Part shown: piece by piece, positions 1 to 11,812 of the stretch
Layout of the letters: each line of letters starts with the position of its first letter
Numbering within the stretch: position 1 is the first letter of the stretch
Origin: Tetrahymena thermophila SB210
Lineage: Eukaryota > Ciliophora > Oligohymenophorea > Hymenostomatida > Tetrahymenidae
NCBI RefSeq assembly: GCF_000189635.1
Contig: NW_002476516.1
Span: forward strand, 84,634-148,633
Length of the DNA stretch: 64,000 nucleotides
Direction: 5' to 3'
Notes under the pieces: generated by a model
Databases searched by the model: none
What the model was told of the DNA's origin: nothing
Seen by the model: the letters and a program-made list of their open reading frames with translations, nothing else
Position numbers and translations under genes: made by a program

Positions 1-541
1 TAATTTACTAATTAATACATTTAATTAAAGAAATTTTTTTAAATAGATGAATTCATTAAATATAAAGCAAATAATCGATTAATTAATTATAAGTCCTTTT
101 GTTTTACTAAATTATAGAAATCTTTTTCAATCACTAATTTGCAAATATTTTATAATCAGAAATATTTAAAGTACATACAAATTAGATTATTAGGTAAATT
201 TATTAAAAATCAATTCAATTTGAACAGTTTATAGCTAATTAAAATGTTCTTCTCATCAATTTTGATGAATAAATAAATACACGATCGAAATTTATATTCA
301 CATTATATTAAAAGGGTATTTTGATTACAATATTTAAATATACTATAAAGAGTACCTAATAGAAAGAAGATTACTCTTTTTATTTTTTAAATTTTATTTT
401 GGCTAACGTTTTTTATAATGGTCAATCAATCATTTAATACTTTATTATAATTTGTGTAAAAATTAGTAGTTTTTTTTATAATATTATCTTGGTTGAAGTT
501 TAAAATAGTAAATTAGGAAAGCATCAATTTATTTATTTTAT
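1..541. other. AT-rich stretch, no gene seen
   Basis: I see no protein with convincing composition, no RNA gene and no repeat here. It lies 3' of the minus-strand gene that ends at 542, so it probably holds that gene's 3' flank. Confidence 0.5.
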
Positions 542-1090
542 TCAGTCACAAAAGCACCAGCATAAAGATTTATTAGTTTTTACTTGTGCTTACTAAATTG
601 GTTTACTAGCAGATGGAGGGGAATCTTTCTATGAGTAGGTTTAGCTATGGAAACTATTGTTATATATTTTGGAGCTTTTTGAACATATAGAAATAGCTTT
701 ATCTGCTTCTTTAGTTTATTATCTATAATTTTAAGCTTTTTTATGAGCATCAATCAGCAATTCACTGCTGTTAGTAGAGCTACTGTTATTTTCTTACACT
801 TTTTCATCGTCTCCATTTTATTTAATCTCCAAAAGGAAAAATCTCTTCCTTTGTGTCTTAAATAATGTGAAAACAGTAGGAACTTCTTAGATAGAGACAG
901 CTTTAAATAATTAAAAATTAATATTATTTAGATATTTAAATGATGGGTTTTGCTAAAATATTTTTAAATATAAGGGAGATGTAATAAAAAATGAAGCTAT
1001 AATTCTATTTATTATTATCTTTTCAAAAGATTTTTTAAGTTTGATAAAATTAATTTGTGGATTTGAATACTTTATATAATTTAAAAACAT
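542..1090 (-). CDS. Small unknown protein, 182 codons plus stop
   Basis: This is one uninterrupted frame in the ciliate code, from the first ATG after an upstream in-frame TGA to a TGA at 542-544. I do not recognise the family. The N-terminal half is basic and hydrophobic. The C-terminal half is clearly protein-like: rich in D, E, S, N and Q, with a short serine-rich linker (around SSSTNSS), an amphipathic charged segment and a cysteine-rich end (CWCFCD). Composition of the second half is the main evidence, since ORF length alone means little with a single stop codon. A short intron in the first half cannot be excluded. No signal peptide or clear membrane segment is visible. Confidence 0.5.
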
Positions 1091-1187
1091 AATTAATTAA
1101 TACTTTTAGCGTTCATTAAGTTATTAATTTTCTATTAAATTATCAAATCAAATATTAAATAGCTAAACAAATATGGTTAAATATATA

Positions 1188-1834
1188 TCATTTTTACTTA
1201 ATTTCCAATTATAATACTTGTAAATTTAGTCTTTTAAACATTTATTTGTAATTAAAGTAGTGTAATTTGAAGATTTTACGTGGATAAGTGGTTGACCTTG
1301 AGCCATTTTCTTTAGCTATGAATAATTAAACGTTATCTATTTCTTCATATAGATGTATAAAAGTTGTAGAGTTTTAAGAGAAAAATTCAGCTGCATCCAG
1401 AATGAAATTTTTAATTGTTTTATCACTTTTTAATGTAATATCATATCTCAAAAGAGTTTAGCTGCTTGGACATTACCAAAATATTGTATAGGTTCCATGT
1501 AATGATGCCTATTTATATTGATAGAAAAGATTAAATCATGAAAAATATTAAAAAGATTTAAATATTCGTATGCTAATATTGGTTATCAAATTTGCCTAAA
1601 AATTTTTCTTAGTAAATCAACTAAGTAAAACAATAAAAAAAGACGCACAAATCTTAAAATTTTATCATAGAAATAACATTAAAAAATTCATTTATGGGAG
1701 GAAAAATTTATAATTTAAGAAATTATTTATAGAAAATTATGTTTTACCTTACTTACTTGCTAACCTCTTTATTTTCTTTATGGAAGTGGCTGAGGTTGAC
1801 TTGATTCTTTTTTTTTTAAAAATATAAACAACAT
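1188..1834 (-). CDS. Small unknown protein, probably two exons
   Basis: A 3' exon ending at TGA 1188-1190 and running back to about 1540 encodes a well-mixed protein stretch containing FWQCPSSQTLLRYDITLKSD, then an acidic/aromatic segment and a basic end. There is no in-frame ATG in it. A likely 5' exon starts at ATG 1832-1834, encodes a short hydrophobic start followed by a P/Q-rich run (ESSQPQPLPQRKQRG), and ends near GTAAGT/GTAAAA donors at about 1750-1760. The intron acceptor is probably near 1512-1545. The alternation of short strands and helices looks like a small globular domain, possibly ubiquitin-like, but I cannot name a family. The exon junction is not resolved. Confidence 0.4.
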
Positions 1835-4053
1835 TAATTCAACAACTTGCTAATCTGTAAATATATTGGTAAAAATGAGCAAACTAATAGTAAAAATATG
1901 ATCATTGGCTAATAAAATAAAATTTTACTATAGGGAAATTATTCCCACATCATGGGAGAAGTGGAAAGACAAAACTCATTAGACTAATCTTGAACGATCA
2001 TTATTCTGCAATTAATATCAAATAAATAAGATTGATTGTGTTTAAAAAGGAGATATTAAATTTTTTTTTGCTTTAATCTTATACTTTTTGATTGATATTT
2101 TTTAATAAAGTTTCTGCTACTTTATTTTATTATTATGAATATTGTAAAAATCTTCACCTCTTTATTAATCATCGATATTTAAGATTAAGTATTTTTCTAT
2201 CAGTCTTCTCTTTTAATTAAGAATAAAATAATTAGGCCTATCTATCGTACGGGCAAAAACAGACTTCTGCATTTAATATCTCTCATTAAATTTAAAAAAC
2301 TAAGATACTTTATTCATTCATTTAATCATTTAAAAGAAATTCAACACAGACAAACATCATTGAATTTTAAATTAACAGTTTCCACTCTTTATTTGATTGA
2401 TTGATTCATTGATTGATTTGATCTTTAATATAAAGTAATCAAAATCTAAAAATTAATTTTTTGATTAAATGATATTCTTTGTCAATTTCATCAATAGTCT
2501 ATCAATTTTTGGATTTATTTTCATCGCTAAATTTTTTTAAATTACAGATACTACCTTATTAAACATTAAAAGAAATTCCTTCTTAATAAAATTTATTATT
2601 TCTCGTATTGGAATAATTATTTATCAATTTAGATTTTGTTTTGTAATATTTAAATAGACTGATTCGTCTTGCTATTATTTTCACTATATTCGCTCATACA
2701 ATTTTATATAATAAAATAATCTCTTGTAAAAAAAAGTTTCTATTTACACATGATTTATATATTTTTTTATTTTTTCATTCATTATTTTACCTAAAAAATA
2801 AAATCTGACATTATAGTTATTTTATCATTGAAATTTAAAAGAGTGATTTACACTTCAATTAAGTATATTTTACTTACTGCTACTTCAATTTTTTAAAAAA
2901 GTACTAATTTTTTACAGGCAATGAGGAATTGTTGTTTTGTTTGTTTCTTAATTATTGAAAGGATGACAGTGATCAAAAAATATATTTAAGTTAAGCTCAT
3001 GTAAAACTTTGATAATTTAAATCTATAAAAAACCCTATCAATAATTTATAATTATTTTCTTTGATTATGATTTAAATATCTGCAAACACTTTAATTACCT
3101 AAATCCTTATTACATATTTAGTTAGTTATTTATGCATATTTAACTAATACTGCTTAGAATAGAATCTAAAGTAGCAGTCAAATTAATCAATAAATGACAA
3201 TTTTAATTCACCAGTAAAATAGATAAAAGCATATCTTTAAAAATAAAAATCAAAAGTTTTAAATAAAATTAGCCTTAATTCCATCAACTATACAAATAAA
3301 CATAGGACAATAAGATAAAAGATAATATAAATACAAAAAAAAATTAAGATGAATACCAAGCTTTAATTTTTCATTTTAGTTTTATAAATTTACAAAAATA
3401 ATATTTTTGAGTTTAAAAATATTTAGTTCTCAAAATGATAAAAATCTTAAAATTATTTATTGAATTCTTTAAGAATTTAATTTAGCCTTATAGCTATAGG
3501 AAACATCATTTTAAAATAATTTTTATTGTAAAAAATAAAAAATTAATAATTTGTTATTTAAATTTATTTTAAATTATAATAAAATTATTTTTTTTAATCA
3601 TATCTAAAAATATTATTAATTCTTAATTTTAGATTATTTCATCTTAATTATGTAATTTACTGGCATAGTTGTTTATTTGATTCTAATATAATTACAGAAA
3701 ATTATTGTGAAAAATAAATAATATAAATATTTTTATATAAAGAATAAAATTTTATAATATTTTATATAAATTAAATCAATAAATAATTAATTTTAAAAAT
3801 AAAATTAAAATTTTTAATACTTATTTGGTTTATTATTCAATTTAGAGGAAAAAAACAGCCATTTAAATTTTATATTTGTATTTTAGATTAAGATTATTAC
3901 AATACTTGTAAATTATATAAATTTTCTTAAATATTTTAATAATTAGTTTCAAAAAAATTAATAAATTTGTAAATATATTAAATTTTAATTATAAAAAATT
4001 TACTTAATTGAATTAAAAATTTCAATATTATTTATTTTAAATAATGCTATGAG
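1835..4053. other. AT-rich intergenic stretch
   Basis: I see no gene that can be supported in this 2.2 kb. Short frames occur, for example an ATG at about 1952 that stops after 13 codons, but none has protein-like composition. Homopolymer A and T runs are frequent. Confidence 0.45.
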
Positions 4054-4278
4054 ATGACCTTGAAATTAAAGTACCAAAGATCTCAAAAATCAAATAAGAA
4101 AGGAGAAGGGAAATGCTATTATCTTTAGCTACTATAACAATAAACCTTCAATAAATTATACTCCTTTATTTTCTATTGTTTTTATTTCTTAGCTTTGTAT
4201 TATTAAAAAAATTTAGATACTCTAACTTCTCATTACCTCATTAATTAAGGGAGCTTCATTTAGGAGGTCATTTTGTGA
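4054..4278 (+). CDS. Doubtful small ORF, 74 codons
   Basis: A complete ATG-to-TGA frame starts with a basic segment (MTLKLKYQRSQKSNKKGEGK) followed by a hydrophobic, aromatic part. The opposite strand over 4090-4320 also carries an open frame with reasonable composition, ending at TGA 4090-4092 and containing NKESQNDLLNEAPLINE. At most one of the two is likely real. I list the plus frame because it has its own start codon; the minus frame would need a spliced 5' exon. No family is recognised. Confidence 0.2.
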
Positions 4279-5512
4279 TTCTTTATTTGGTTTTAAAATA
4301 CTTTTGAATATTAATATAAGTCACTCTTAATTAATAAGGAGTTAGAGTATTATTTAATAATAGGAAATTTACAAACAACTTAAAAAATAGTATTTAAATT
4401 ATTTATTAAATGGTATTTTTCTTGAAATAAAATGTTGATTGAATAAATAAATTGTGAAATTTGAGTATATCAATATTGAAAAAACTTACAGTACTAATAA
4501 AAATCTTTCATGAAAAAGTAATTTTTTTTCTGATATTTATTTTATTAAAATATATTAATTTCTATTAAATGGTTAAATTATTATTCATTCATTTATTGAC
4601 CTGTTTTTGCATAACAAAATAACTTCTATTTATAGCTAAAAAAAATAAATTTCTCTTACATCATTTAAGCAATTTAATTTATTTATATTAATATTAGATT
4701 AATATTTGATGATATCTGATGATCAAAAGCTTAACTTTTTACTCACCTATAAAATTTTTCTGATTTATCTTTTTTATCTACAATTTTAATCCTATTTTAT
4801 CACTACTATAATGGATGCTAAAAGAGATAAATTTTTATTTTTATTTATTTAAAGCATTTTTGATGTTTTAAATAAATATCTTGAACTTGTTTGTTAATTT
4901 TTAAGTTGTATTCAAAAAGAAGCAAAATTATTATATAAAATAAGAGAAAATAAAACTTTACACTTTAAGAATTTGTACAAAAGAAGTAAATGCAATTTAA
5001 TTTATAAAAAATTATTTATTTAAAAATGGGAAAAGAGTATTAGTGTAAATAAATTATTTATAAAGTAGTTTATAGTAAATTATACTTATTTTGGATATAA
5101 CTACAAAATAAAATATAAATTTTATAATTTATTTATTTATTTTACTGTTTTCTAAGTGTTTAAAATGTTTATTTAGAAAATTTAAAATTTATTAAAAATA
5201 GTATTTATTTTTTTATTTATTTATTTTGTGTTCATTCATTTGTTTTTTGCTTGGTTTGTTTGTTTTTTTGTTTTATTATATCATTTTATATTACTGAAAA
5301 TTTAGAGGAATAAGAATAAGAGAAGTTTATCTATTTATTTCGATTGATTTTATTGGTATCTATAAAATATTTTTTTATTTATTTATTTATTTATTTGTTT
5401 TTTTTATTGTTTTTTATATCATTTCAAATGAGATTTTAAATCCAGCCTTTCATTTTGGTAGTTAACTATAATTTTTTAAGAAGAAATTGTCAACACTTCT
5501 CTTTTTCATTTT
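4279..5512. other. AT-rich stretch with TTTA microsatellites
   Basis: No gene is seen. The stretch is rich in (TTTA)n and T-runs. Two similar T-rich blocks, at about 5204-5295 and 5360-5430, each run from TTTA repeats into a Gn-T tract and a TATATCATTT motif, suggesting a local duplication. Confidence 0.45.
5377..5397. repeat. (ATTT)5 microsatellite
   Basis: Five perfect ATTT units sit in the 3' flank of the GTPase-like gene. A shorter tract of the same unit lies near 5204-5224. Confidence 0.8.
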
Positions 5513-6457
5513 TCAAAATATACTACAATTATTACTTTGTGAAGACTTAATAGAATAGATATCATCATCCATTCTTTATTTATTTTTTTTTTTATTTTCA
5601 CGAATAAGAACTTCATTTTTGGAGCGATTAGAGCCAATAGAATTACCAATTGAAAAATCTTTCTTTTTTTAAATAATTTGTCTTTCCTTTACGTCTTCAT
5701 CTCTATCACTTATTTAACTGGAACCTAGGAGGGAAGAAGATTAACTAGACAAGCTACTCCTTTGATTTTGTTAATCCATCCACTACAAATATGCCTATAT
5801 TAATTTACTTATGCATTAGAAAGGTTCATTTATTTCTAAATTTATTGAGTTGCTATTGACGTAGCCCACCATTTTATGAGTGTATTCTAGATCATATATT
5901 TTTTAAGCATTTCTTTCATCAGTATTTTGATCAAAATTAAATTTATCTTTTTTATTTCCCCATAAAGCGCATTTACTCATTGGGCCAAGATCTTAAAAAT
6001 TCAAAGAACTGCCTTGGAGGTTATTAGCAATCTATTTTATACTATCTTTTTATCCTAAATCAAACACTATAACAATAATTTTATAATCTTTCAGCTAATT
6101 TGGTTTCTTTGATATGTATTCATCTTCATCAATTTATCTTGAAGTTATGGTATGGCTTTCTAATTAGATATCATATTTAACTAACTTATCTTCACCATCT
6201 AAATATAATTTTTAAAACAAAAGTTATAAAATTGGATGATTAAATTTTATTTTTGATCATTTTATATAAATATGGTAAATAGATTTAATAATAACAAAAA
6301 GAAAATTAAACATTAAATGAATACCTTTTAATTGATGTGGAAATTAAATTTTTTATTTAAATTACTGATAACCCTCATTAAATCGCTAAATTATAGTTTT
6401 TTTACCAACTCCATCTAATCCTGCGATAAGTATTTTAAAAGTTTTATCAAGTGACAT
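5513..6457 (-). CDS. Degenerate Ras/Rab-like small GTPase with CaaX end, 272 residues
   Basis: Two exons are resolved: 6325-6457 and 5513-6198. The intron at 6199-6324 has GTATTC and TTTAG borders and the frame closes at 273 codons. The P-loop is GLDGVGKKT (residues 13-21), like the Arf-type P-loop, but lysine 20 replaces the Ser/Thr that binds Mg2+. A second-strand segment (IIVIVFDL) and an NKKD matching the guanine-specifying NKxD follow. No clear DxxG switch-II motif is present. A serine-rich charged tail ends in Cys-Ser-Ile-Phe, a good CaaX prenylation box. Known Ras/Rab proteins act as membrane-bound switches. The altered residues suggest weak or absent GTP hydrolysis, while membrane anchoring is kept. 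Length exceeds a standard Rab (about 200) because of the tail. Confidence 0.75.
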
Positions 6458-6621
6458 ATTTGTAAAATTGTTTTTTTATTTATTTTTTCTTTTGTAAATG
6501 ATAATGGTTTTGCTTTTAATGCTTGCTTTTCTTCTTTTTGTTTGTTATTTAAGAATTTAATTAAATAATTTTTCTTATCTTTCTGATTTTAATTAATTTT
6601 TTATGCTGGCTCCATAAGAAT

Positions 6622-6894
6622 TCATATTAATTTGCGTAAATTACATCTAAATTTGATGATTTTTTTCTTTTTATATTACAACCTTTTTCTTGAGAATTCA
6701 CCAGTTTAAAAATTTTAGTCTTATGAATAGAAATCCTCACCATTAATAAGAGAAAAACAAGGTAGCTTGTTAGCAACTACTTTAAATCCTCCTTATTGTA
6801 TTCTCTATTATAAATAATTAGGGTGATGATGTCTCTCTCTTTTAATGATCTAATATACTTCCTAAACCTTTTCTAAAAAATTATAAAGCTGCAT
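6622..6894 (-). CDS. Small basic unknown protein, 90 residues
   Basis: This is a complete frame from ATG 6892-6894 to TGA 6622-6624. It begins MQLYNFLEKVQEVYQIIKRE, passes through a histidine triplet, a GGFKVVANKLPCF segment and an acidic/aromatic piece, and ends very basic (KRLQYKKKKIIKF). Composition is mixed and protein-like, with seven in-frame TAA/TAG read as Gln. I do not recognise it. It lies 165 bases upstream of the GTPase-like gene on the same strand. A longer spliced form cannot be excluded. Confidence 0.45.
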
Positions 6895-7925
6895 TTAATT
6901 GATTGATTGATAGATAGTTTGTCTGATCAATATTATCAAGTGAAATCAACTCACTTTAAGTCTTTGAAGTATAAAAAATTACACTTTAATGTAAAATTCA
7001 ATTTTTAAAGCTTTTATTGATAAGAAATGTAAAAAAGCATCTTCTAAAATTTTTTATGAATAAGAGATTTTTTTAAGATATTCTTAAAAAAGTAATTCAT
7101 AAAATTTTGGAATATAAAATTAATCAATCAGAATATTTTATTAGATTTAATAGTCACATTTATTTTTACTTTCACTATATTAAATCTTTGTAAAAAAAGT
7201 AAATTTGTTAAATAATTTTTACTTGGTTTGATCAATCATCTAGAAATTTAATTTAATTTTCTGCTCAGATTTTTTAATGATTGAGAGTATTCTTTATATA
7301 TTCTTTTATTTAAATTTTTATACATGATAGATAAATACAAGTGTTATATAGCATCTATTTACAATTTTTACTTAAATATCCCTTGCTTTAAGGTTTTATT
7401 AAGGTTTTGTAAAACTTCTTAATAAAAGATTTTTTAAATTGATAGAAAAATCAAATAAACCTTTACAATAATTATACATCAGTTTACATAAAAACAAAAA
7501 AGATAATTTACTCACTAATTAGCAACAGAAAATTCTTGAAATATTTATTTTTAATGAAATAGAATAAATTTGATTTAAAATCTGAAAAAGCAATAATTTA
7601 CTAGATTGTTTAAAGTTAAACATCCAAATATAAAATACAAAAAAAGGGGGTTTTATTTTTTTTAATTAGCTTTATAAACTCAATTAATTGGATTTTTTTT
7701 TAATTTTAACAAAGAAAATAAAATACAAAAATAAAGTAACTAATAGAAAGAGAAAATACAAATTACTTTTGATTTATGGTTAGAGATATCTCTAAAGGTA
7801 ATAATTAATTTAGCATTAGTTAAGCCATATTCTTTTAGAGCTTAACTATTTATACAATATCTTAGAACGGAATTTGTTAATTTTATTTAATACATTAATT
7901 TTTAATTTTATAGAAAGTAAGTATC
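6895..7925. other. AT-rich stretch, 3' flank of ARP6
   Basis: No supported gene. A 71-codon frame (minus, 7680-7895) directly follows the ARP6 stop but has a hydrophobic, glycine-poor composition and is most easily explained as 3' UTR. Confidence 0.4.
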
Positions 7926-9849
7926 TCAAATAAAATACAGAGCATTTAGTTGTTCAAATCCATATTCTTTATAATCATTTCTATTCATAGCTAGCATTTC
8001 AAAATTATCTCCTGAAGTTACCCTTTAACATCCCTAATAAGCTGATGAAGTGTCTTTGAGATGAACTAATTTATTATCTAAATAATCAGGAGTATTCTAA
8101 GTGACTTCATTTAATCTAATTTTAGTAAAATAAATGTAATCAATTAATATAACTAATTAATTAATATATCTTACAGTCTTTCTTTTAAGCCCACAAAATT
8201 TGATGATCCACCACATAAAATGATATTCTCATAGAAGTATTCTTTAATATCAGGATGTATTTCCTTAATAACACTGCTTGCGCCTTATGAGATACCACAT
8301 TAATCTAAACCTATTTAAAACAGTTAAGAGAATTATTTATATCTACTCACATTATTTTCATTTTTTTAAATTATTTATTTATTTAGATAGATTTATTTTT
8401 TTAAAGGAATACCATTTAAATTACAATTTACACTTTCTATTTTTGCAATTAATTTTGGGATTTTCAAATGTAAAATCACTAATCATTTTTGCTAAGAAAA
8501 GGAGTTTTAAATGGTAATAGTTAACAAATTTTTATCTAATTCAATTTAAGATGATGAATAAAAAATAAAATAATGTGCTTGATACCTATATCACTTGGAT
8601 TAAACAATATTTCTGGAAGGGTGAATCTCTCTTTGTCTAAAGTTAGCTTATCACTATAAGAAGCTTTTAATTTGAAAAGATTTGTTAGCAAGAATCATTA
8701 AAAATATGTTTTAATTACATCTATCATAGAAATCTACAGCAAAACCTTTTTTACCTGTCTCGTAATCAGGTAAAATAAAATACTTGGTATGAGAGCCTTT
8801 TCTGATATTATTTTTAAATTATAAATTGAATAAATATCTAAGAGTGTTGATATTAATTAATTGCTAAATTTATTTATTTATCTCATATAAGAATTAATAA
8901 TAAATTATTATTACCGCAATTTGATATCTTTTTAAAAATTTTGTGACACAAAACACATGTCCTCTTTAATTTGAGAAACCATTCTAATTTCGTTTTTTAG
9001 CTGAATATATCTGCATGTAATAATTTCTTTCAAATGGTTTGTAAGTAATTTACCACCTATAAAAAATATTTTATAATTAAATTATAAATATTCTAATTAA
9101 ATATTGGAATTAATTAATATTTAAATAAATATCTTAATAATTAATATTTTATTTATTATTACCAACATCTAATCTTTTAATTGCATAATTTATAGGTTAT
9201 CCATCAAAGAAAGGCACAAAGTAAGTAGCAGAGTGCCCTATTTCTATAACTAACTGAAAAGTGTCGCTTATTTTTTTATTGTATTTATCTAAAGCGTGTA
9301 TTTGAGACATTTGTTGAGATAAAGCAGGATATATTGCATCAAATCCAAAATACTCAAAACAAACTTCAATCATTCTTTATCTAACTTTATCAGGTACGCA
9401 AGGGTTGTGCAATATACTAATACTATAAGATTATAACTCGTTTTATTTTGATTCAAATTCTGTTTAAGCATCTAGCCTGTTTTTTAAAAATTATTTCAAT
9501 TTTTCATTTATTCTGATTGAAAATAAATAATGACATTTTTTCCCATAAATGAACTTCATGATCCCAATCAACTACAACACCCCTTACTTAAGGCTTTACA
9601 TATATCAAATTAGCTTCATCTATGTAGTTATTTAAATTCTCTCCGCATAACAAATTACCATTTTTTCTGTCAATACCTAACAAATATTATAAGCTAAAAA
9701 ACTGATCAAACTTTCTCTCATTTAAATTTACCTAATAAATTATAGTAAGTTAAATTAGGTACTTCATTTAAAGCAGATCCTAATCTTATTTCCCAAGAAC
9801 CATTATCCACTATTAATCTTTTATTTAAATTTGTCTTCCAATCGCTCAT
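7926..9849 (-). CDS. ARP6: Actin-related protein 6 (SWR1/SRCAP complex subunit)
   Basis: This is an actin-fold protein recognisable as ARP6. It starts at ATG 9847-9849 with VDNGSWEIRLG (phosphate-binding loop 1). Then come VVVDWDHEVHLWEKM (the ARP6 'GYLVNWDVQ' region), IEIGHSATYFVPFF, GGKLLTNHLKEII followed by KEDMCFVSQNF, PEILFNPSDIGI, and NIILCGGSSNFVGLKERL, the conserved actin-family glycine motif. The stop is TGA 7926-7928. There are about seven exons separated by short AT-rich introns, for example near 8100-8180, 8300-8570, 8810-8910, 9060-9160 and 9420-9540. ARP6 binds Swc6 in SWR1-type remodellers that deposit H2A.Z. The match to PEILFNPSDIGI and GGKLLTNH is near identity, so the assignment is strong; individual splice sites are approximate. 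Confidence 0.92.
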
Positions 9850-10964
9850 AGTCTATCTTACTAAATTCTAAAATCTAATTACTTTTAAATTATAATATCG
9901 TTTGCTATAAATAAATAAATATTTTTAAGAAGTATGCGTAAACAATTAAATTATTAGAAATATTAACCTAATAAAAATAACAATTAGTCTAAATTTTTAA
10001 ATAATATATTTAATCTAAATACTCTATATATATAATCTATATATATGTATATAATATATTTTTTTCTTTTTAAAATAATTTTTAATGGATTTAAATTTTA
10101 CTAAAATAATTTTTATTTTACTTTATTTAGAGTATTCTAAATTAAAATGCTAAATAAGCTTATATAAAAATTCAATAAATCAGTCATATTAAGCATATTA
10201 TTTTTATTATTAAATAAACTAGAAAAAATTATTTTGTACAAGCTATAGCCCATAAGATGATATTCAATAATATTTATTTTTTTAATTTATTCAAAATATT
10301 TCTTAACTTTCTTATTCATTCTTTTTTAGCTTTTTTATAAATTAATAAATAAATTACTACTGTCTACATAACTTATTTTAATAATATATAAAAATTCAAA
10401 TGTTTGATAAATGATTGTTAAAAGATATTCATATAAAAATTAAAATCAATTAATTATTATTTATTATTAAGTTAAAAAAATATTTGATTTTTGTTTAGTA
10501 GGTAATTTTTATTTTTATTTAAGCTTATTTATTTTATTTTTTATCTTAATTTTCTCTTTTTTTATTTTTTCTTTTTAAATTTTATTTATTAAATATTTTT
10601 CAAATTTTTTAATTTATTTCAATTTTTAATTTATTTATTTTTTTTTATTTTTTCTTTCTTTCTTTTTTTGAATTCCTATCTATCTATCGTCTTATTTGAG
10701 TCAGCTTTTATTAAACAATATTTTTTATATGGTTAATAAAAATTTAGAGAAGAATGATAGGGAATAAAATGTATTTGATGGACTGGCAAATATATTTTTA
10801 TATTTTTATTTAATTATTTGCCACCATCAGAGCTCTTGTTATTGGAATTTCTTCATCTTGATTATCTTTTTATTCTTAATTTTTTAAGGATGTTAAAAAC
10901 TTGATTGTATAGGTGGCAGATAAATCTCGATGCTGAAACAAGATTTATCTAATTGGGGATTAAA
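9850..10964. other. AT-rich intergenic stretch
   Basis: This is the 5' flank of ARP6. An alternating AT tract (TATATA) lies at about 10024-10060 and T-rich tracts at 10500-10670. A short plus frame at about 10770-10865 stops early. No supported gene. Confidence 0.4.
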
Positions 10965-11156
10965 ATGATAAAAAGCTTTTCAGTTGAAGAGGTTAGCTCC
11001 AATAAGTTTCGATCTCTGGATTATGGTTTTGATAAGAGATATGAAATGGAGAAGTTTATTTAGTGGGTAATCGAAAAATGGAAAATAATTAATTAATTTC
11101 CATTTAATATGGTGAGGGTCGTTCGATAATAACTAGTTTTTGATATTGCAGTGTGA
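10965..11156 (+). CDS. Possible small ORF or 3' exon, 63 codons
   Basis: The frame MIKSFSVEEVSSNKFRSLDY continues with GFDKRYEMEKFIQWV and stops at TGA 11154-11156. Composition (E, D, K, W, V, S) is protein-like, and the frame stays open for 17 further codons upstream of the ATG. It could therefore be the last exon of a gene beginning near 10770, or a decayed gene. No family is recognised. Base composition is less AT-rich than the surroundings. Confidence 0.3.
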
Positions 11157-11812
11157 GTTATATCTAAACGAATTCCTTCCATTGAGCAATTTAAAAACTT
11201 ATTCTCTTAAAATATAAACTTTTTTATTTTTCACTCTTATCAGATTTTTTAATTAAAAATGTATTATAAAATTTTTTCCCCTTATATTTGCTTTAGAGCA
11301 ATTTTTGAATTTTGATTTTAAATTAAATGAAAACCTCAAATTTATTAATCAAATAAATTAAAATCCTTGATTTTAAGAAAAATATCCTTTCTGTTTGTTT
11401 TTTATGAATTTATGAAAAGCCTAAATATTTTTTTAATAGCTTGAACAAATAAATAAATAAATTATTTTTTTAACTCAAGTTTCAAAATAAAATTAGCTAA
11501 AAATAATAAACCATTTAATAAATGAAAATAAATTAATAAAATAATTAGGAATTTAATTTAGTTTTTAATATTTTAATTTGCAACAAAGGCAATAACTAAT
11601 TAATTAATTAACTAACTAACAATAAAAAGGAATAATAAACATATTTATTGAGCTTCTTCTTTGAATTCAAAAAAGAATAACATAACATTATCGTTTTAAC
11701 TAACTTAATGATTATATAGGAGATTATATTATATTATTATGATGAAATAAAAAAAGAATCTTTAATTTTAGTTAATTTATTAAATTAAGATTGAATGTTA
11801 TCTTTCTTTCTT
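11157..11812. other. AT-rich intergenic stretch
   Basis: This is the 3' flank of the V-ATPase gene. Only AT-rich sequence with short A/T runs is seen. Confidence 0.5.

Noticed and set aside
7680-7895. 71-codon minus-strand frame just after ARP6
   Set aside because: Starts 31 bases past the ARP6 stop, glycine-poor with a hydrophobic tail; best explained as 3' UTR.
10024-10060. Alternating AT tract that could be read as a promoter TATA cluster
   Set aside because: Such tracts are common in this base composition and nothing ties it to a transcription start.
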